Below, one piece after another: positions 46,121 through 58,534 of a DNA stretch of 64,000 nucleotides. This DNA comes from Emydura subglobosa (Eukaryota; Chordata; Testudines; Chelidae): the NCBI GenBank assembly GCA_007922225.1, contig ML679954.1, positions 23,643,003 to 23,707,002 on the forward strand, read 5' to 3'. The notes under the pieces are model-generated. The model saw nothing but the letters and a program-made list of their open reading frames with translations. It had not been told where the DNA came from and searched no databases. The translations under genes were made by a program, and so were the position numbers. Within the stretch, counting starts at the first letter, position 1. Every line of letters starts with the position of its first letter.

Positions 46121-46730
46121 TGTGACGGTTAAAAGGAGTTAACACAGACTCTGCAAAGACACTTGTAACTCATACACCTTTTACTTATAGACAAAGCCCA
46201 TGGGATACACAGCTCTATGGAAAAATATCAAACACCTTCCAGCAAGAGCTTTCCTTTAGTTTTCTCACCCTCCCCTCCATCCCCAAGGGCCCTTTGGGTC
46301 TTAATTGGTGTCCTTCAGAGTCAAGGGTCCTAATATACCCCTGCTTGTTCTGGACTCTGCTTGCTAGAAAGATTCTTCTTTTAACAGCCATTTCTTGCCT
46401 GTCCCCTGGGTTTTTCCACTCTCCAGGATTCTAGGTTCCTGCCTTCAATCTTGTGTTCATTACAGCAGATAAGAGTTACTAGCAAGTCTTTGGCTGCTAG
46501 TCTCTATTGTCCTGTTAGGACAAGGTTATTCAGTTGTTGATAGTCCTTAAGAGCACTCTCATTCAGGAATAGACTCTAAGGTGCCAGTCCTCCCTCTCTT
46601 ACTACAGGCCAAATGATGCAATCTAACATGACAGTATACAGTAACAGACATCATTGAGGATATAATTTTAGCATTTATAAAATCAGATTAATTCATCAGT
46701 TCACTTAAATGGATTCCCAAAACTGTCACA
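46121..46730 (-). mobile_element. Candidate solo LTR, 610 bp, with 4-bp target duplication
   Basis: The ends are TGTGACGGTT and AACTGTCACA, matching inverted at 9 of 10 positions, and ACTA flanks both sides (46117-46120 and 46731-46734). TG...CA ends plus a 4-bp duplication fit integration by a retroviral-type integrase. Read on the minus strand it holds a TATA-like GGTATATTAGG and a late 'tttgtctataag', which makes minus the more likely orientation, though this is uncertain. It has no internal coding region, so if retroviral it is a solo LTR left by recombination. A TIR-bearing DNA element is the alternative. Confidence 0.5.
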
Positions 46731-49544
46731 ACTATCACTTGGGATGATGAATCTGTATTGATTTTAAAAACAACAAATATAAATGGAGAGGCTAGGGAGA
46801 TTCTAACCCCAGAAAACACCGCAATCCTCTAAAGGATAGAAACTGCACTGAAACTAGCCAGAGTTAAGACTTTTCCCTATGATCTCTTCCGGTTTTCTTC
46901 CTCCACTTAAGTCTTATCTTTGTCCTCATTCCCCTGTCTATTCTCTCTTTTCCCAGCCCCATCCCTTCCCCTGTGGAAGAAAAGGGAAGCTGCTGAAGGA
47001 GCAGATGCTACTACTGTGTCCCCTCTTGGAAGGGTGGCTGGGAGCATAAACTCTTTCCTGTTGCTCTCTTGAGTTTTCCCTAACTAATGAGTCGTCTTCT
47101 TGCTAGCTAGTGAAAAAAGAGAGGCCTAAAATAGCTCTGCTTCCCAAGCCAAGGAAGGAAAGAGCTCCTTGATTTTGAGCAAAGGAGGGGTGAATGGTAT
47201 TCCTCTACAGTTCCTCTTATTTTAACCTCTGGGGAGGAGGAAACACCATCTGCTACCATCCTCCTTTTTGCTCCTGCACAGGGGCAGTGAGGGCACTAGG
47301 GGAGTTCGTATAGAGTTGTGCCCAGTCCCACTAGCTCCCATCCTCCACACAGATGCTAGTTAATGGAAGAAGTACTAAGAAGCTGGTGTGAGAACTTGCT
47401 TCAGTGGGAGCCTGTGTGTCTCCCTTGATATGGTGTGTGGGTATAGGAAAGGGGATGAAGCTTACCTAAATCTGCATTTTGGGGAGGATCTGGGATGAAG
47501 AGCTTGCATGTTTGTGTATTTTGGGTGGGCTGCATATGGAGAGTTGAGAGAGTGAAAACATGGAAGTAGGAAGGAAGGAAAACCCAAAAGGAAACTGGAA
47601 GGAGTGGCTGGGGAGAGAAGACAAAATAGGGAACAGTGATCTATCACAGAATATGGAAAAATAAAATGGAAGGAAATTAGACAGAGGGAAGTGATAGTCC
47701 TCTATGGAAGAAGATGTATATCAGAGCTGTGTGGATTCACTTACCCCTGAATTTGGCCCTATGGCTAGCATCTGGGGGACCAGAAAAAGGTATGGAAGTC
47801 TGTAGGGAATGGGAATCATCCTGTTAATGTTGAGACTACTTGTTTATATCCTGGATTGCACTAAACAAAGTTGCAGTCTACTCTTTCCTCATAACATATC
47901 TGGTCTCTCCTTATTCATAGCATGTCCTCACTAAGGGTTTGTATGTTGAGCACATAATGTGAAATCACATAGTGTTTTCAGTGGATGAAAACGCTCTCAC
48001 AAGCTGGCTTTGTATCCCTCCAGTAAACACAGATTTAATGTAGACTATCCCTTGCAGCTCTGGTAATTACTTGAAACCTTGGTACGGTATGTTCCTTCCA
48101 AAAGGTCAAGATTTTGAATTACTAGCTTGTTCTATGCTCCTTTTGAGTTAGCATTGTTTAATTTTTCTGTACTTTTTTTAAAACCCTAACTTCGTAAGGC
48201 AGCAGTGCACCAGGTAATAAGGCAAAGCTGCCTTTGATAACTCACCAAGAAACATTCCTGAAATACAGGATTATAGGTATATGTAAAAGCAAAATGCATC
48301 CCATGAGTCTCATTAGGCATCATTTATATGAAGACGTGCATAAAACTTGGCTTTGTTTTGTGTCTATATAATCTAATACTAAAAATATTTTGTTACCACA
48401 AGAAGCTGATCTTTGCAGCTAAGGATTTATTCATAATACTCCATGTAAACTTTTTCAAATTGGTGGTGAAGAGAAAACAGAAGGAACTGCAATGGTTTTA
48501 GCTCTGAAAGCATGACTGGCAATAACAAGCATTAAAGCTTTCAAAAACATAGGAAGCCAAGCTCAGCTCACTCATGTTAGTTAATTTTTTTCTAGAATAT
48601 TATGCAGCGAAGTATAAAGCATAGCACAATAAAGTTCTGTTCTATGGACCTGGAAGCCTAAATCCCCGGGCTCAGATGTGAAGAAGTAATCATATTCCAT
48701 AACCAATTAAAAGCCAAGAATTATGGTGGGGAGAAGCAGGAGATAAGAATTGCTAGAAAACAATATTACAAACAGTTTTGCACTATTACCCTTCAGTGGA
48801 TTTTGATTTGGTAAACAACACAATACTATCAAATTGACCTGCTTAGTTGTTCAATCAAAAATGTGAACAACTACACAAGGTAATTTTAATTAAAATCCAG
48901 AGTCCTGTGCACTAAAGTTTTATGCATACTTTCTAATCTCTTTGCTCCTGGAAATAATGAGTGCATTGAAATGTATGTGAAGTGAGAATTTTCAGAATCC
49001 AGGGTCTCCCTATTCATGAATTTCCAAGAACAAATGCTTCTTCCGTCCCCAATCCTGGGCTCACTTCTCACACTGTAGCTCCTACAACCATCTGCTATGC
49101 GCTCGAGCTTTCTTCCTCCTCCTCACATCACAACTGCTCTAACCTTGCTTCTACTCCATACACCACAGTTCTGTTCTCTTCAGCCCCATTGCATGTGTCC
49201 TGGGTCGCTGTCACTTCCTTCCTGCAGCCGCATCAGGCTCCAGCACCTAGCCAAAGCTCAAAAAAACTGGTGTGGAGCCTAAGTGAGAAGGAGGGATGGT
49301 GAGGAGGTTTGGCTGGGAGGCAAGGTCCTCAAGGAGCATTGAGAGTCACCTGTTCACAGTCTCTGGGGAGCGTAGCAAGGAGTGAGAAGACCTCAGACAA
49401 CAGGAATGAATAGGTGCAGTTGTTGCATGAAATCTCTTGCAAAGTCTGTTGAGAGGAGGAGATTGGGATATCCATACACTGGGGTAAACACGTATATGTG
49501 GTATATGTCTGCCCAACAAATACACTAGAGGGAAATTCACGGAG
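46731..49544. other. No recognised gene
   Basis: 46870-47350 is pyrimidine/purine-biased with 'ccccatcccttcccc' patches, and 49020-49290 is C-rich. Neither matches a family I know. 47.7-48.9 kb is AT-rich and unassigned. Confidence 0.45.
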
Positions 49545-49690
49545 ATGGGAACCAGGAGACCATGTGCTCAAATCTCTCCTCTGACTGCTGTTTCTATTTC
49601 CATAGAGCCTGCACAAAGTCCTTTCAGGCAAAGATAGAACTAGAATCCAGGTAAGATGAAATAATTTACCACTAAGTGCTGGGGGTTAGG
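49545..49690. mobile_element. Possible decayed tRNA-like foldback, left half
   Basis: 'gggaaccaggagaccatgtgctcaaatctctcctctgactg' resembles the plus arm of the foldback family, with a B-box-like GTGCTCAAATCTC. The inverted arm is not convincing. Confidence 0.35.
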
Positions 49691-51175
49691 AAGCAGCTTC
49701 TCCTAAAATTAGTCTCTATTTGTCCATCAAGGGTGTTTTGCATCTTCTGAAGCATCTGGTGCTGGTTCCAGTTTGAGATAAAGTACTTGATTAGTTGGAT
49801 TATTGGTGTGATCTGCTCTGACAATTCCTGTTTTGCTGTGATTTTTCTAATGAAATCATGGGGCTGGCCAGATATAACTGAGAACAGAGTTTGGCTGATG
49901 TGTGACATAATCTGAATAGCAAGGTCTCCTAGCAATTATACAAGTAGGAAATGGAATTTGAAACAATCTTTAGTATTAAAATTGAACAATTGAAAATATT
50001 TAGTTTTTTCAATTGTAGCTTTCAGTGAACTGTTTCTTTTACTCTGCTGGCTTGATTCATTTTTAGAATGATGATGTACCCAATGCAGCATGTTACAGAA
50101 ATTTAACAAGCCCTAGTTATTGAACACTCCTAACTTCTTTAACGTCTGCTACAGTGCATCTATGGAAGCAGTTGGCAGTTTTCCAGGTTGCATTTTGACA
50201 TTACTCTTCAGTTAAATGGTGAATTTGAAATACTTTCTGCAGATGATCAGAATTGGGCCACAATTTTGTGACTTGAACTATGGGGCTGATGAAGACAGCA
50301 GACCTTTTAGCCGTGTGTGTGTTAGTGAATGCAATAACTAATCAAATGTCCACTAATTTTCTTGGGCTTATCTACACTCAAATCTTTCAAACAATATAAT
50401 GGCTTGCAATTATTAGATCACACGATGTGTTAGAATACATAGAATAGAGAGATGTCATAGCAATACCCACAGCAGTTTGAAGAACTTTTACAAGGGTGTT
50501 CTCACTCTACCTATCTATAGTGCAATAAATCTTAAAATAACTGGCCCCTTTCCAAGCCTCCTAGATTTCAGAGGTGTGGGAGACCTTGGGAGTGAGGAAG
50601 CATTTCAGAGGGGTAGGAGTTATGGCAGCAGTGACCAAGGATTTTTTGCCTAGGGTACATTTTAAACTCCCAGCTCCAGAAACTCTTCTTTGATCCTGGC
50701 CTATACTAATAGAATGAACCTTCCCCCATGATCATTGCTCATCCTGCTCCTTGAGCCAGGAAATCATTTAAGGAGAGGTAGGGCATATCAGAAGTGCAGC
50801 CTGGGGGTTCACAGAGGGATCGCGTATGAGTGCAGAGGGTACAGAGCAGGTAGTCTGTGTTAGGGATTCTGCGAGTAACTGTTGATGGATTGTGAAAAGT
50901 TGTCAGGCTTTCTCTCCTTCCTTGTTAGGACTGGTATGATCCACAGTTAGAAAAATGTCTGTTAGGAAGAGGGATGAAGGTTAAACTGAAAAGGAGATTC
51001 TTGTCTTCAGTTTCTCAATGTAGAACACAGAAAATGGGTGATTTCTAAGGATTAATTACCAATTTGAAGATTTGGAGATCATAATCCTAGAACTAATTGC
51101 TCTCTGACTGCCAGATAACATAGCAAGAACCACGCCAAAGCCTGCCTTCAATATTTTCTCACAATTTAAGTACAT
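49691..51175. other. No recognised gene
   Basis: 50361-50400 carries 'gggcttatctacactcaaatc', an isolated end resembling GTCTACACTG foldback termini. The rest is unassigned. Confidence 0.45.
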
Positions 51176-51722
51176 AATGGTCTGACCCAGTACGGTCGAT
51201 GATCTATCTAGCCCAGTATCCTGTCTCTGACAATGGCCAGTGCCAGATGCTCAGAGGGAATTAATAGAACAGGGCAATTATTGAATGATCTATTCTGTTG
51301 CCCCACCTGACTTCTGGTAGTCAGAGGTTTATGGACCCCCAACAGGGGTTTATATGCCTGACCATCGTGGCTAGTAGCCATTGATGGTGGACCTATCCTC
51401 CATGAATCCTCTTTTGAACCCAGTTAAGCTTTTGACCTTCAACATCCCCTAGCAAGGAGTTCCAGAGGTTGACTGTGCTGTGTGAAGAAGTACTTCTTTA
51501 TGTTAGTTTTAAACCTGCTCCTTATTAACTTTTATCTGTATTATGTGAAGAAGTAAATAACACTTTCCTACTCTTTTTTTTCCATAGTGCTCATGATTGT
51601 ATAGACTCTCATATCCTCCCATTATTTCTCTTTTCTAAGTTGAACAGTCCCAGTCTTTTTAATTTCTCTTCATATGGAAGATGTTCCATACACCTAATCA
51701 TTGTTTTCCTTCTCTCTACCGC
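51176..51722 (-). mobile_element. CR1 LINE 3' end fragment, minus strand
   Basis: The plus strand runs 'ggtctgacccagtacggtcgatgatctatctagcccagtatcctgtctctgac', 'ggacctatcctccatgaatcc', 'caaggagttccagaggttgactgtgctgtgtgaagaagtacttc' and 'ctcatatggaagatgttccatac'. This is the reverse complement of the CR1 3' UTR and the end of ORF2. It is 5' truncated, about 545 bp, and diverged at many positions. Confidence 0.88.
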
Positions 51723-53240
51723 CTCTCTTTTAATCTGTTAGTAAAGGTACTCTTCCACGCAAGCAGTAGGAGAAAATAGAGTGATTGCTAATCCAGTGTT
51801 TATATGTCAGCCTTATAATGTGAAGCTGCCCTTTGCAGTCACAATTAATTCTAATTGTGATGATGGATTGTGCCAAAGAAAATTTTGCTTTGGCTCACTT
51901 ATTTAGTGTCAATCCAACTAAAAATAAAATTGGTTTAATGAAGATTAAAATGGCCAAATTCACTTTGTACTAAATGAAACAACAATTTAACTTTATCCCA
52001 CAATACTTTAAATCAAATATAAATGAGCTAATACTAAAGTTATGTTGTCTTGGGTTATTTTGGAAAACATGAATAGTCATCATTTTCCAACAATTTACCC
52101 CCATTAGAGCCAGACTTTTTTTTTCAATACAGTTTAGCTCCCATTTCAGCATTAAATGGAATGGCAAGATTTTCAAGTGATCAGTAACTACCAGCTCCCA
52201 CTGAAAACAATGGCAGTAAAAAGGGAAATATGCTAATCAATGCAACGGCTCCAAAATTAATCTCTCTTTATACCTTTCCAAAGCCATACTTTTAAAGACC
52301 TGTATAGTGGCTGCCATTAGATCAACCACATTTACCAGGAGTTACATCACAAAACTGATACTATTTCCTCTCCTAAACATCTCATACTACTGGTTGGTAA
52401 CTGATTACATTTTGAAGATTTTATGGTGGCTGCTGTACGTGTGTGGGCTTTTTTTTTTTTTTTTTTAAGGTAAGTGCATACTACGTGCTTCTAATTCTGT
52501 CTGAGTAGAAGTTAAAAGATCTATTCATATATTATGATTGGTTCCCTAAAAGGATAAACACTGGGTATTGTCTAGAAGTTATTCCAACTACATCAGCTTG
52601 CACTCCTAGCAAATATCAATAGTAATGGTAGGTTTTGGTGTACAACTGATTTCCTATTGATTACTTACTGTAGCTGTCCTATAAGCAATACTTAGACTAC
52701 ATTTTGGAAAGGCATAAAATAATACCAAAATCTTTCTGGAACCATTGCATTTATTAGCACATTTCACCTTTCCCAACTCTTCCTGGTCATTTTGCTAATA
52801 TATTACATCACAGAAGCATTCTTTTTTTCCCATACAATACTAGAATACAAATATGATTTTAGACTCAATCTTAGTTTTACTTGTTGGTGTCGAATTTTAA
52901 AATGGATAGAAAATATCATATGTTTAAACATAATTAGTAGAAAACTTATTCAGACTTTTGTGTCACAAATCAAGAGATCCTAGCCACTCCTGACCAGGGC
53001 ATAAACTATACTTATCCATGATATTGGATAGAGTTCCAAGTAGATTCCTTGTGACAATATAAGGACAATCTTTGAGTGGTTCAGAAAGAGGTCCTATCAT
53101 AACGCAGTAATAAATGGAACTGAAATAATAGAGCTCAGAGTAACTTGTTCTGATTTTAAAAAACAAGAGGCTGCATGCAAATTATACATATCTTTTTAAT
53201 ATAACAGTTAATTCCCTGACAATGTAATTTCAAGTTCTTG
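51723..53240. other. No recognised gene, includes T18
   Basis: AT-rich unassigned sequence with a T18 run at 52449-52466. Confidence 0.5.
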
Positions 53241-53308
53241 GGTGGAATTTTCAAAAGTTCCTAAGTCACTGGAACCTATGCTCTTCTCACTTAGGAATTT
53301 CAAAATCA
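53241..53308. repeat. Foldback element, GATTTTCAAAAG family
   Basis: GGAATTTTCAAAAGTTCCTAAGTCA is mirrored by CACTTAGGAATTTCAAAATC: the two arms fold over a 20-25 base centre. It is about 68 bp. Confidence 0.65.
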
Positions 53309-53339
53309 TATACGCTTAGTCTCTATCCTTAATGAAGAT

Positions 53340-53740
53340 CACTGTAAATAGGCTGGCCACCTCCCATGCACTTACTCCTGGGGCTTCTCTTCTCCCCTTG
53401 AATCTGCTCTCTACAGCTCTTCCATGCCTTGGCCAGGCCACTCTCAGCCCTACCTAGCTGGAGTCTTTTCTTAGCCCCATAGAGTCTACTGGTCCTGTCC
53501 CTCAGCCTTCTTCAGTCCTCTGGCTTCCAACTCCATACCCTTGCCCCTGGCCAAGGGTCTTCTGCAAATTGCACTCCTGCTCGTTGAAATTCTTCCACAG
53601 CTTCCTTTGCTTGTTTTTTTTTTTTCTGAGTATGTATCCCTTTCTGCAGCTTCCTGCCCCTCTTGTAAGGGAATTGCCTGAAGCCTGTGTACTAAGGTTG
53701 GCTGGCATTTAGCTCTTAAAGGCCCAGTTACAATTACAGT
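53340..53740. other. Pyrimidine-rich unassigned block
   Basis: C/T-rich on the plus strand, with 'ggccaggccactctcagccc' phrases. Open frames on the minus strand (53486-53767) have no known domain. It could be part of a decayed LTR, but no ends are visible. Confidence 0.4.
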
Positions 53741-53751
53741 GTACCTAGGGT

Positions 53752-53811
53752 GACGTCCTGGCCTCATTGAAGCTTTTTCCCACTGACTTACTGGGTCCAG
53801 GATTTCATCCC
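53752..53811. repeat. Foldback element, TCCTGG family
   Basis: 'gtcctggcctcattgaag' is mirrored by 'ttactgggtccaggatttcatccc' around a short centre containing 'cccactgac'. It is about 60 bp and of the same general family as 55665-55747. Confidence 0.55.
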
Positions 53812-55664
53812 TATTTAATCAATGCACACTATTGGAGAAAATGAGGATAAAAATTGGCAAAGCTATGAGGTTAAAGAATAACAGAACCCTTCTAAATAGA
53901 TGTCAGAGCCGTATAAATTATGGGGTGCCTGGAAAGGCACTCCACTGAGGACCATAGACACATATTCAGTGCTATTTCATTACAAACACTTCTATTTAAC
54001 ATGCCTGATTAAAGAAGAAATATTTGAGGATCTTGTCTTCTCAAGAAATATGAGAAGTACATAATTCGATGAAGGTTCTTCTAAACCCTAACAAACTTAT
54101 GAAAGAAGCATAAAATGGCAACAATGAAATGAAACTTGAACTTTGGCTAGGAAGGTAAATTTTGATACTCTTGATGAACCAGCTGTCTTGTTTGACTGGA
54201 GATGATTGGGGTGCTAATTTCTTGTCAAACATTTTCGTTTCTTGCTGTCTGAAAGTGCTGTTCAATTTCTGATATTTCAGCAACACTCTTTTGCTATTAC
54301 AAAGCTGGTGCCGTTGGCTCTCAGGCTTTTGCAGTTTCAATTGGCAGACTTATCTGTCTTCAGCAGGATTAGACAGAAATATGTCTCATTCAGATGATGC
54401 TCCAGCCTAAGGCTGCACCAGCCCCAGGAAATTTGAGTACATTAGCTTCAAAGAAACTGTCTGCAACCCCTTCTGACAGCATATTCTGCAAAGTATCCTC
54501 CAATCTACTCCACAAGCTATTTTCTCTGTCTTAAATATTTACTCTTTACATTAATAACTTTGCAATTTGTCTTGGCTCTATCAAGTTTTATACAAGAAAG
54601 TACCAAACTATTCTTTTTAGTGCAATTAAATATCAACTAATCATTACAAGGAATAATGAAAAAATAGACAACTAGCTGAGGATGAAATTGACATCACTTT
54701 CTAGCACCTATTCCTCCTCAAAACAATATATTCTATAGCCTTATATGGTAGGAAAAATGTGAATATTTTCCCCTGTTAAATAAGTTGGGTTTTAAGAGCT
54801 CGTCTTTAGGTACATCTTCCATTCTTGTAGACATCTTATGTTAATACCACAAACGATAACTTCAAGTTTTCTTTATTAGCTGAATACATGAAGCTATGTT
54901 TGCATATATATAAATACTCATGCGTGCACACACTTACAACTTTGTATATATGAACACTTTATGGTCTAGGAAATAGTACCGCACAAAGCAATCCTGGTTT
55001 GCATTTCAATTTAAACATAAATTGTGTTTTCTTTGTGCTGTACTGTCATTCTTCAAATAATCTAGCGCAACATTACTGCAACATTTAGTGCCCTCTGCTA
55101 GCTACTTATTACCAGTCATTGCATTGCCCCAAATCCATGTTTTCCTAAGACTAAAATAGTCTGCTTTGCACTTTGTCATTTCCAATTATGCATGCCTCAA
55201 ACAGTAGATCCCACTTGAGTCCAACAGTGTAAAATAAAAATGCAAAAAAAGAGATTACCAAAAAATCGGTATTTAGGGTGTAATAGTAGGATTCACACTG
55301 CACAGATGTTCAGCGGAAATGAGATGTACCTCAGTGCGAATAAGAGTACTACCTATTTTATTACTATGAATGTATGCAGCAGCCAAGGATACAAGGTGTA
55401 TGACCTTGAATTCATCATAGGAGAACATGCTGCTTTAAAAACCCCAGTTCTAACTGCAAATATGTTCAGAATGAAGAACCGTTAAACAAACACGTGGCCG
55501 GCAGTGGTATGCCTATCTGTGTTTTACTGTAAGAATGTGAATTGAGAAGAAATAAATGGAGAAAAAACTGTTCCAAGGGGAATGCATTCATAATGCAAAC
55601 CAATTACACAAATGTTGCAGCATACACCGGCAGCTAGTATAAAGATGTTATCTGCAATGGTACG
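53812..55664. other. No recognised gene
   Basis: AT-rich and repeat-poor to the eye, especially 54480-55560. No exon is recognised. Confidence 0.5.
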
Positions 55665-55747
55665 GCTGAGACCTGAGCCCGGATCTGCTCCCGTTGAAGT
55701 GCAAGGGTGTTTTTACACTGACTTCAAAGAAAGCAGGATGTGGCCCT
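55665..55747. repeat. Foldback element, GATCTGCTCCCGTTGAAG family
   Basis: 'gagcccggatctgctcccgttgaagt' is mirrored by 'acttcaaagaaagcaggatgtggccc' around 'gggtgtttttacac'. This is a classic small turtle/bird-type foldback. Confidence 0.65.
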
Positions 55748-56414
55748 ATATCTGCCTGGCAATAAAATAAAATGACGTGAGGCTGATAGTATAACCAAGT
55801 ATCAGACATTTTTCCCTCTGTCATGAAAACCTCTCCAGAGTAGAGCAAAACCAAACCATGTATATATTAGTCTTCACCACTGTGAATGCTGGTGCAGCTG
55901 CTTCAACACGGGGGGGGGGGAAAGGAAAGTAGATGAAACCCAAAAATTTACTATCCCCATCTCCACTGGTCAGAAAAGGTGAATCACTGATCATACCCCT
56001 CCCTCAGTCATTCTAAAAACATCCTTAAGTTAATATGTGAAGTGGCATAGTCCTGATTAGTTTTCCCCTTTTGCTTAATTTTCAGCTAGATCGTCAATAA
56101 TGAAGATACTTCCTCAAATGTATAATCTGTCTAGTTTTGAAAGGAAACCATTCTGATGATAACCAGACCTTCTTTTGTCCTTTGTCAGTATGTTAACACA
56201 GGTAATGTTCTGACTTCCAGAGTATTGTATAGCTCTCTGGGGAGTAATTTATCCCAGCTAGGCCATCTGAAAAACAAGTTCTTCAAGCACATTCTTCCTC
56301 AGTAATTAAACTATTCAGTAATTAATGCCATTTTGAATTCAAACATAATATATTTGTCTCCATATGTTACATGGCACAACGTAAAGATACCTTGTGAACA
56401 TTTTATGCCCCCCT
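55748..56414. other. No recognised feature
   Basis: Contains G11 at 55910-55920. Otherwise unassigned. Confidence 0.5.
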
Positions 56415-56434
56415 CCCCCCCCCCCCCCCCCCCC
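56415..56434. repeat. C20 homopolymer
   Basis: Twenty uninterrupted C after 'gccccccct'. It is quadruplex-forming on the minus strand, and its true length is doubtful in any assembly. Confidence 0.95.
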
Positions 56435-56474
56435 GATATGACAGTGGCAAAATCACAAACCCAGATTTGTACAA

Positions 56475-56900
56475 ATTAAGGGTTTGATCCTGCGATGTGT
56501 TTAAGCAGCTGCATTTCCTGTGTACCTTACTGAGTATTGCATATGCTCAATCTCTCAGGTGAACACCTTCAAACAAATGCACTTTGGAGATTTAACATCA
56601 AACCACACACGTACTGTTTGTTCCTTTTTATTTTGGGGGTGGGAGGAGGTTGTTCTTTTTTGTTAAATATGCCAACATTTGGTGTTCTAGAAGAAGCTCT
56701 GATAGGACTGTAAAAACTCATGGAAAAGCTTTGCCACAAGAAATACTTAGTACAATAAAATCATGTTTTTACATGAAAATCAGCTTGCTGTAATGCAGTC
56801 CCAGCCACCCCATTAAGGCTTCAGTTCAGCAATTACTTAAGCAGATGCTTAAATATTTCAGGTAAGCACATGGTAGCAGTTAGGCCCGTGCTTATATGCT
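56475..56900. repeat. Fragments of cttaag-family foldback elements
   Basis: 'gggtttgatcctgcgatgtgtttaagcagctgc' (about 56480-56513) and 'ttcagttcagcaattacttaagcagatgcttaaat' (about 56819-56853), the latter followed by 'gtgcttatatgctttgcagg', are two decayed copies or halves of the family at 273. The intervening sequence is unassigned. Confidence 0.5.
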
Positions 56901-56994
56901 TTGCAGGATTGATTTGTAAATAAATAAGAAACCATTTGGCTATTGACAAAGTCGCACTCCAGTTGTTTGTGTATATAGCACTCTTTGTGATGGC

Positions 56995-57473
56995 TGTCAC
57001 GGTTTCAGGATTAACTGCACCTTTGCTCTTTTCTCCCCTTGCCTTCTCTCCCTCCCTTCCCCCCATCTTCCTTAAGGGCACCCACTTAAGATTTCAGTTT
57101 TACTAGTTATCAGCTGTCTTGGGCAGACACTCTTGTGTGTGTGTCTGTCCCTCTAGCCCAAGCTTGTAGTCCTTCTGCACCTCTCTGTGATTTCCCTGGT
57201 CTGACCAAGGTCCAGATCCAATGGCTACAACAGTGTGCACCAGTTACTAACTAGCCACAAAGTAAAGTACACTTATTCTGAGAGCAAAAGCAAACCTACG
57301 TGCATGCTAAAGGTTTTCCAGTATCACGGTAAACTTTCACTGTATGATCTCTGGCCTCCACTTGATCACCTTCTTCTCCAGATGAAGCTTCAAAAGGCAG
57401 GCTTTTGCATAACCAGTGTTGTAGATTTGCATTTACCATTCTTCAGGAAACTCACTTAACGTTTACTGTCACA
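56995..57473. mobile_element. Candidate LTR-like element, about 479 bp
   Basis: It begins TGTCACGGTTTCAGGATTAACTG and ends TTTACTGTCACA. I associate the opening phrase with a turtle LTR-like repeat. The flanks (tggc and aaat) do not form a duplication, and the terminal inverted repeat is weak, so the end points and class are uncertain. Confidence 0.35.
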
Positions 57474-58534
57474 AAATTCCATGCCGGTCTGGCACACTTC
57501 AATGTACTCTCTTGAACGCCTTATACTTCCCAGATCTCATGTATATCAAAGTGGCTTCAACTTTGTACTAGTTAAAAATAAATATACTTAATTCGAAACG
57601 TGTGTGTGTGTGTAATATATATATAAACATACCTTGGAATGAATGGGCCTTCAAATTTGTTGTGCAATCTCTTATCAGTATATGTAGGGTTTAATTTCAC
57701 AGTGGTAATACTTCTAGTTCCAGTGTAAGGAAATTAGCATGTGAGCTTTCCTTACTCTGGTGCTTTATAGCATTATTACAATAAAATCTCACATGGTATC
57801 ATGGGCTAATACCTATTGCTGCTATATTCAACCCAGTATCCTCAACAAATTAATTGCTTCCCTGTCAAACTAATGAGGCTGAGTCTGTTCTAAAAAGAGA
57901 TTTTGTAAAAATGACATTGTGGGTCCATATTTAGGGATTTCCAAATCATGTGATAACTTTAGAGAAAAAAGATGTATGTTTGTTTTTGTCTGTTTTCCCA
58001 CATACAGACGTGCACACAACTGCTAGCCTTGCAAACTCAACCTGGAATCTGAAAGTCAAGCTGGGTCTTCCTGGTATAATGTTTCACAAACATGAAATGT
58101 ATTAAATGGAAAAGCACAGACACACGCAGCAGTTTCAGTTTCTTTGGGGAAAGCAAAAAGAACCTGATAGCTGAAGGTGTGCACACAGCTGCTTTCTGGT
58201 AGTCCTGGGAGAGTAGTAAGACTTGGTGAGGCTTCTGTACTTTAATATTTTTGACATTTTACAGTCTCAAACAGGATTTAATACTCATTATAGACACTGT
58301 TCTGTCTGCCTTACTAATTTCTCCCCTAAAAGAGGAACAACTCAGTCCAGGAGTCTGTTTCCCGCCCTTCCACCATCTGCTCATGTGTATGCCTTCCTGA
58401 CATAGCTATTACTGTACCTGTTTTCATAACCATGGCTATGAGGATAATGCTATATAAACACCTGAGAGAGCTAGTATTTTTCAGTAGCACGTATATACTC
58501 TTGTTTAAATGGGTGAAATATAGATGAGGAAACA
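57474..58534. other. No recognised gene
   Basis: A short (GT)n/(AT)n tract lies at 57600-57625. The rest is unassigned. Confidence 0.5.
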
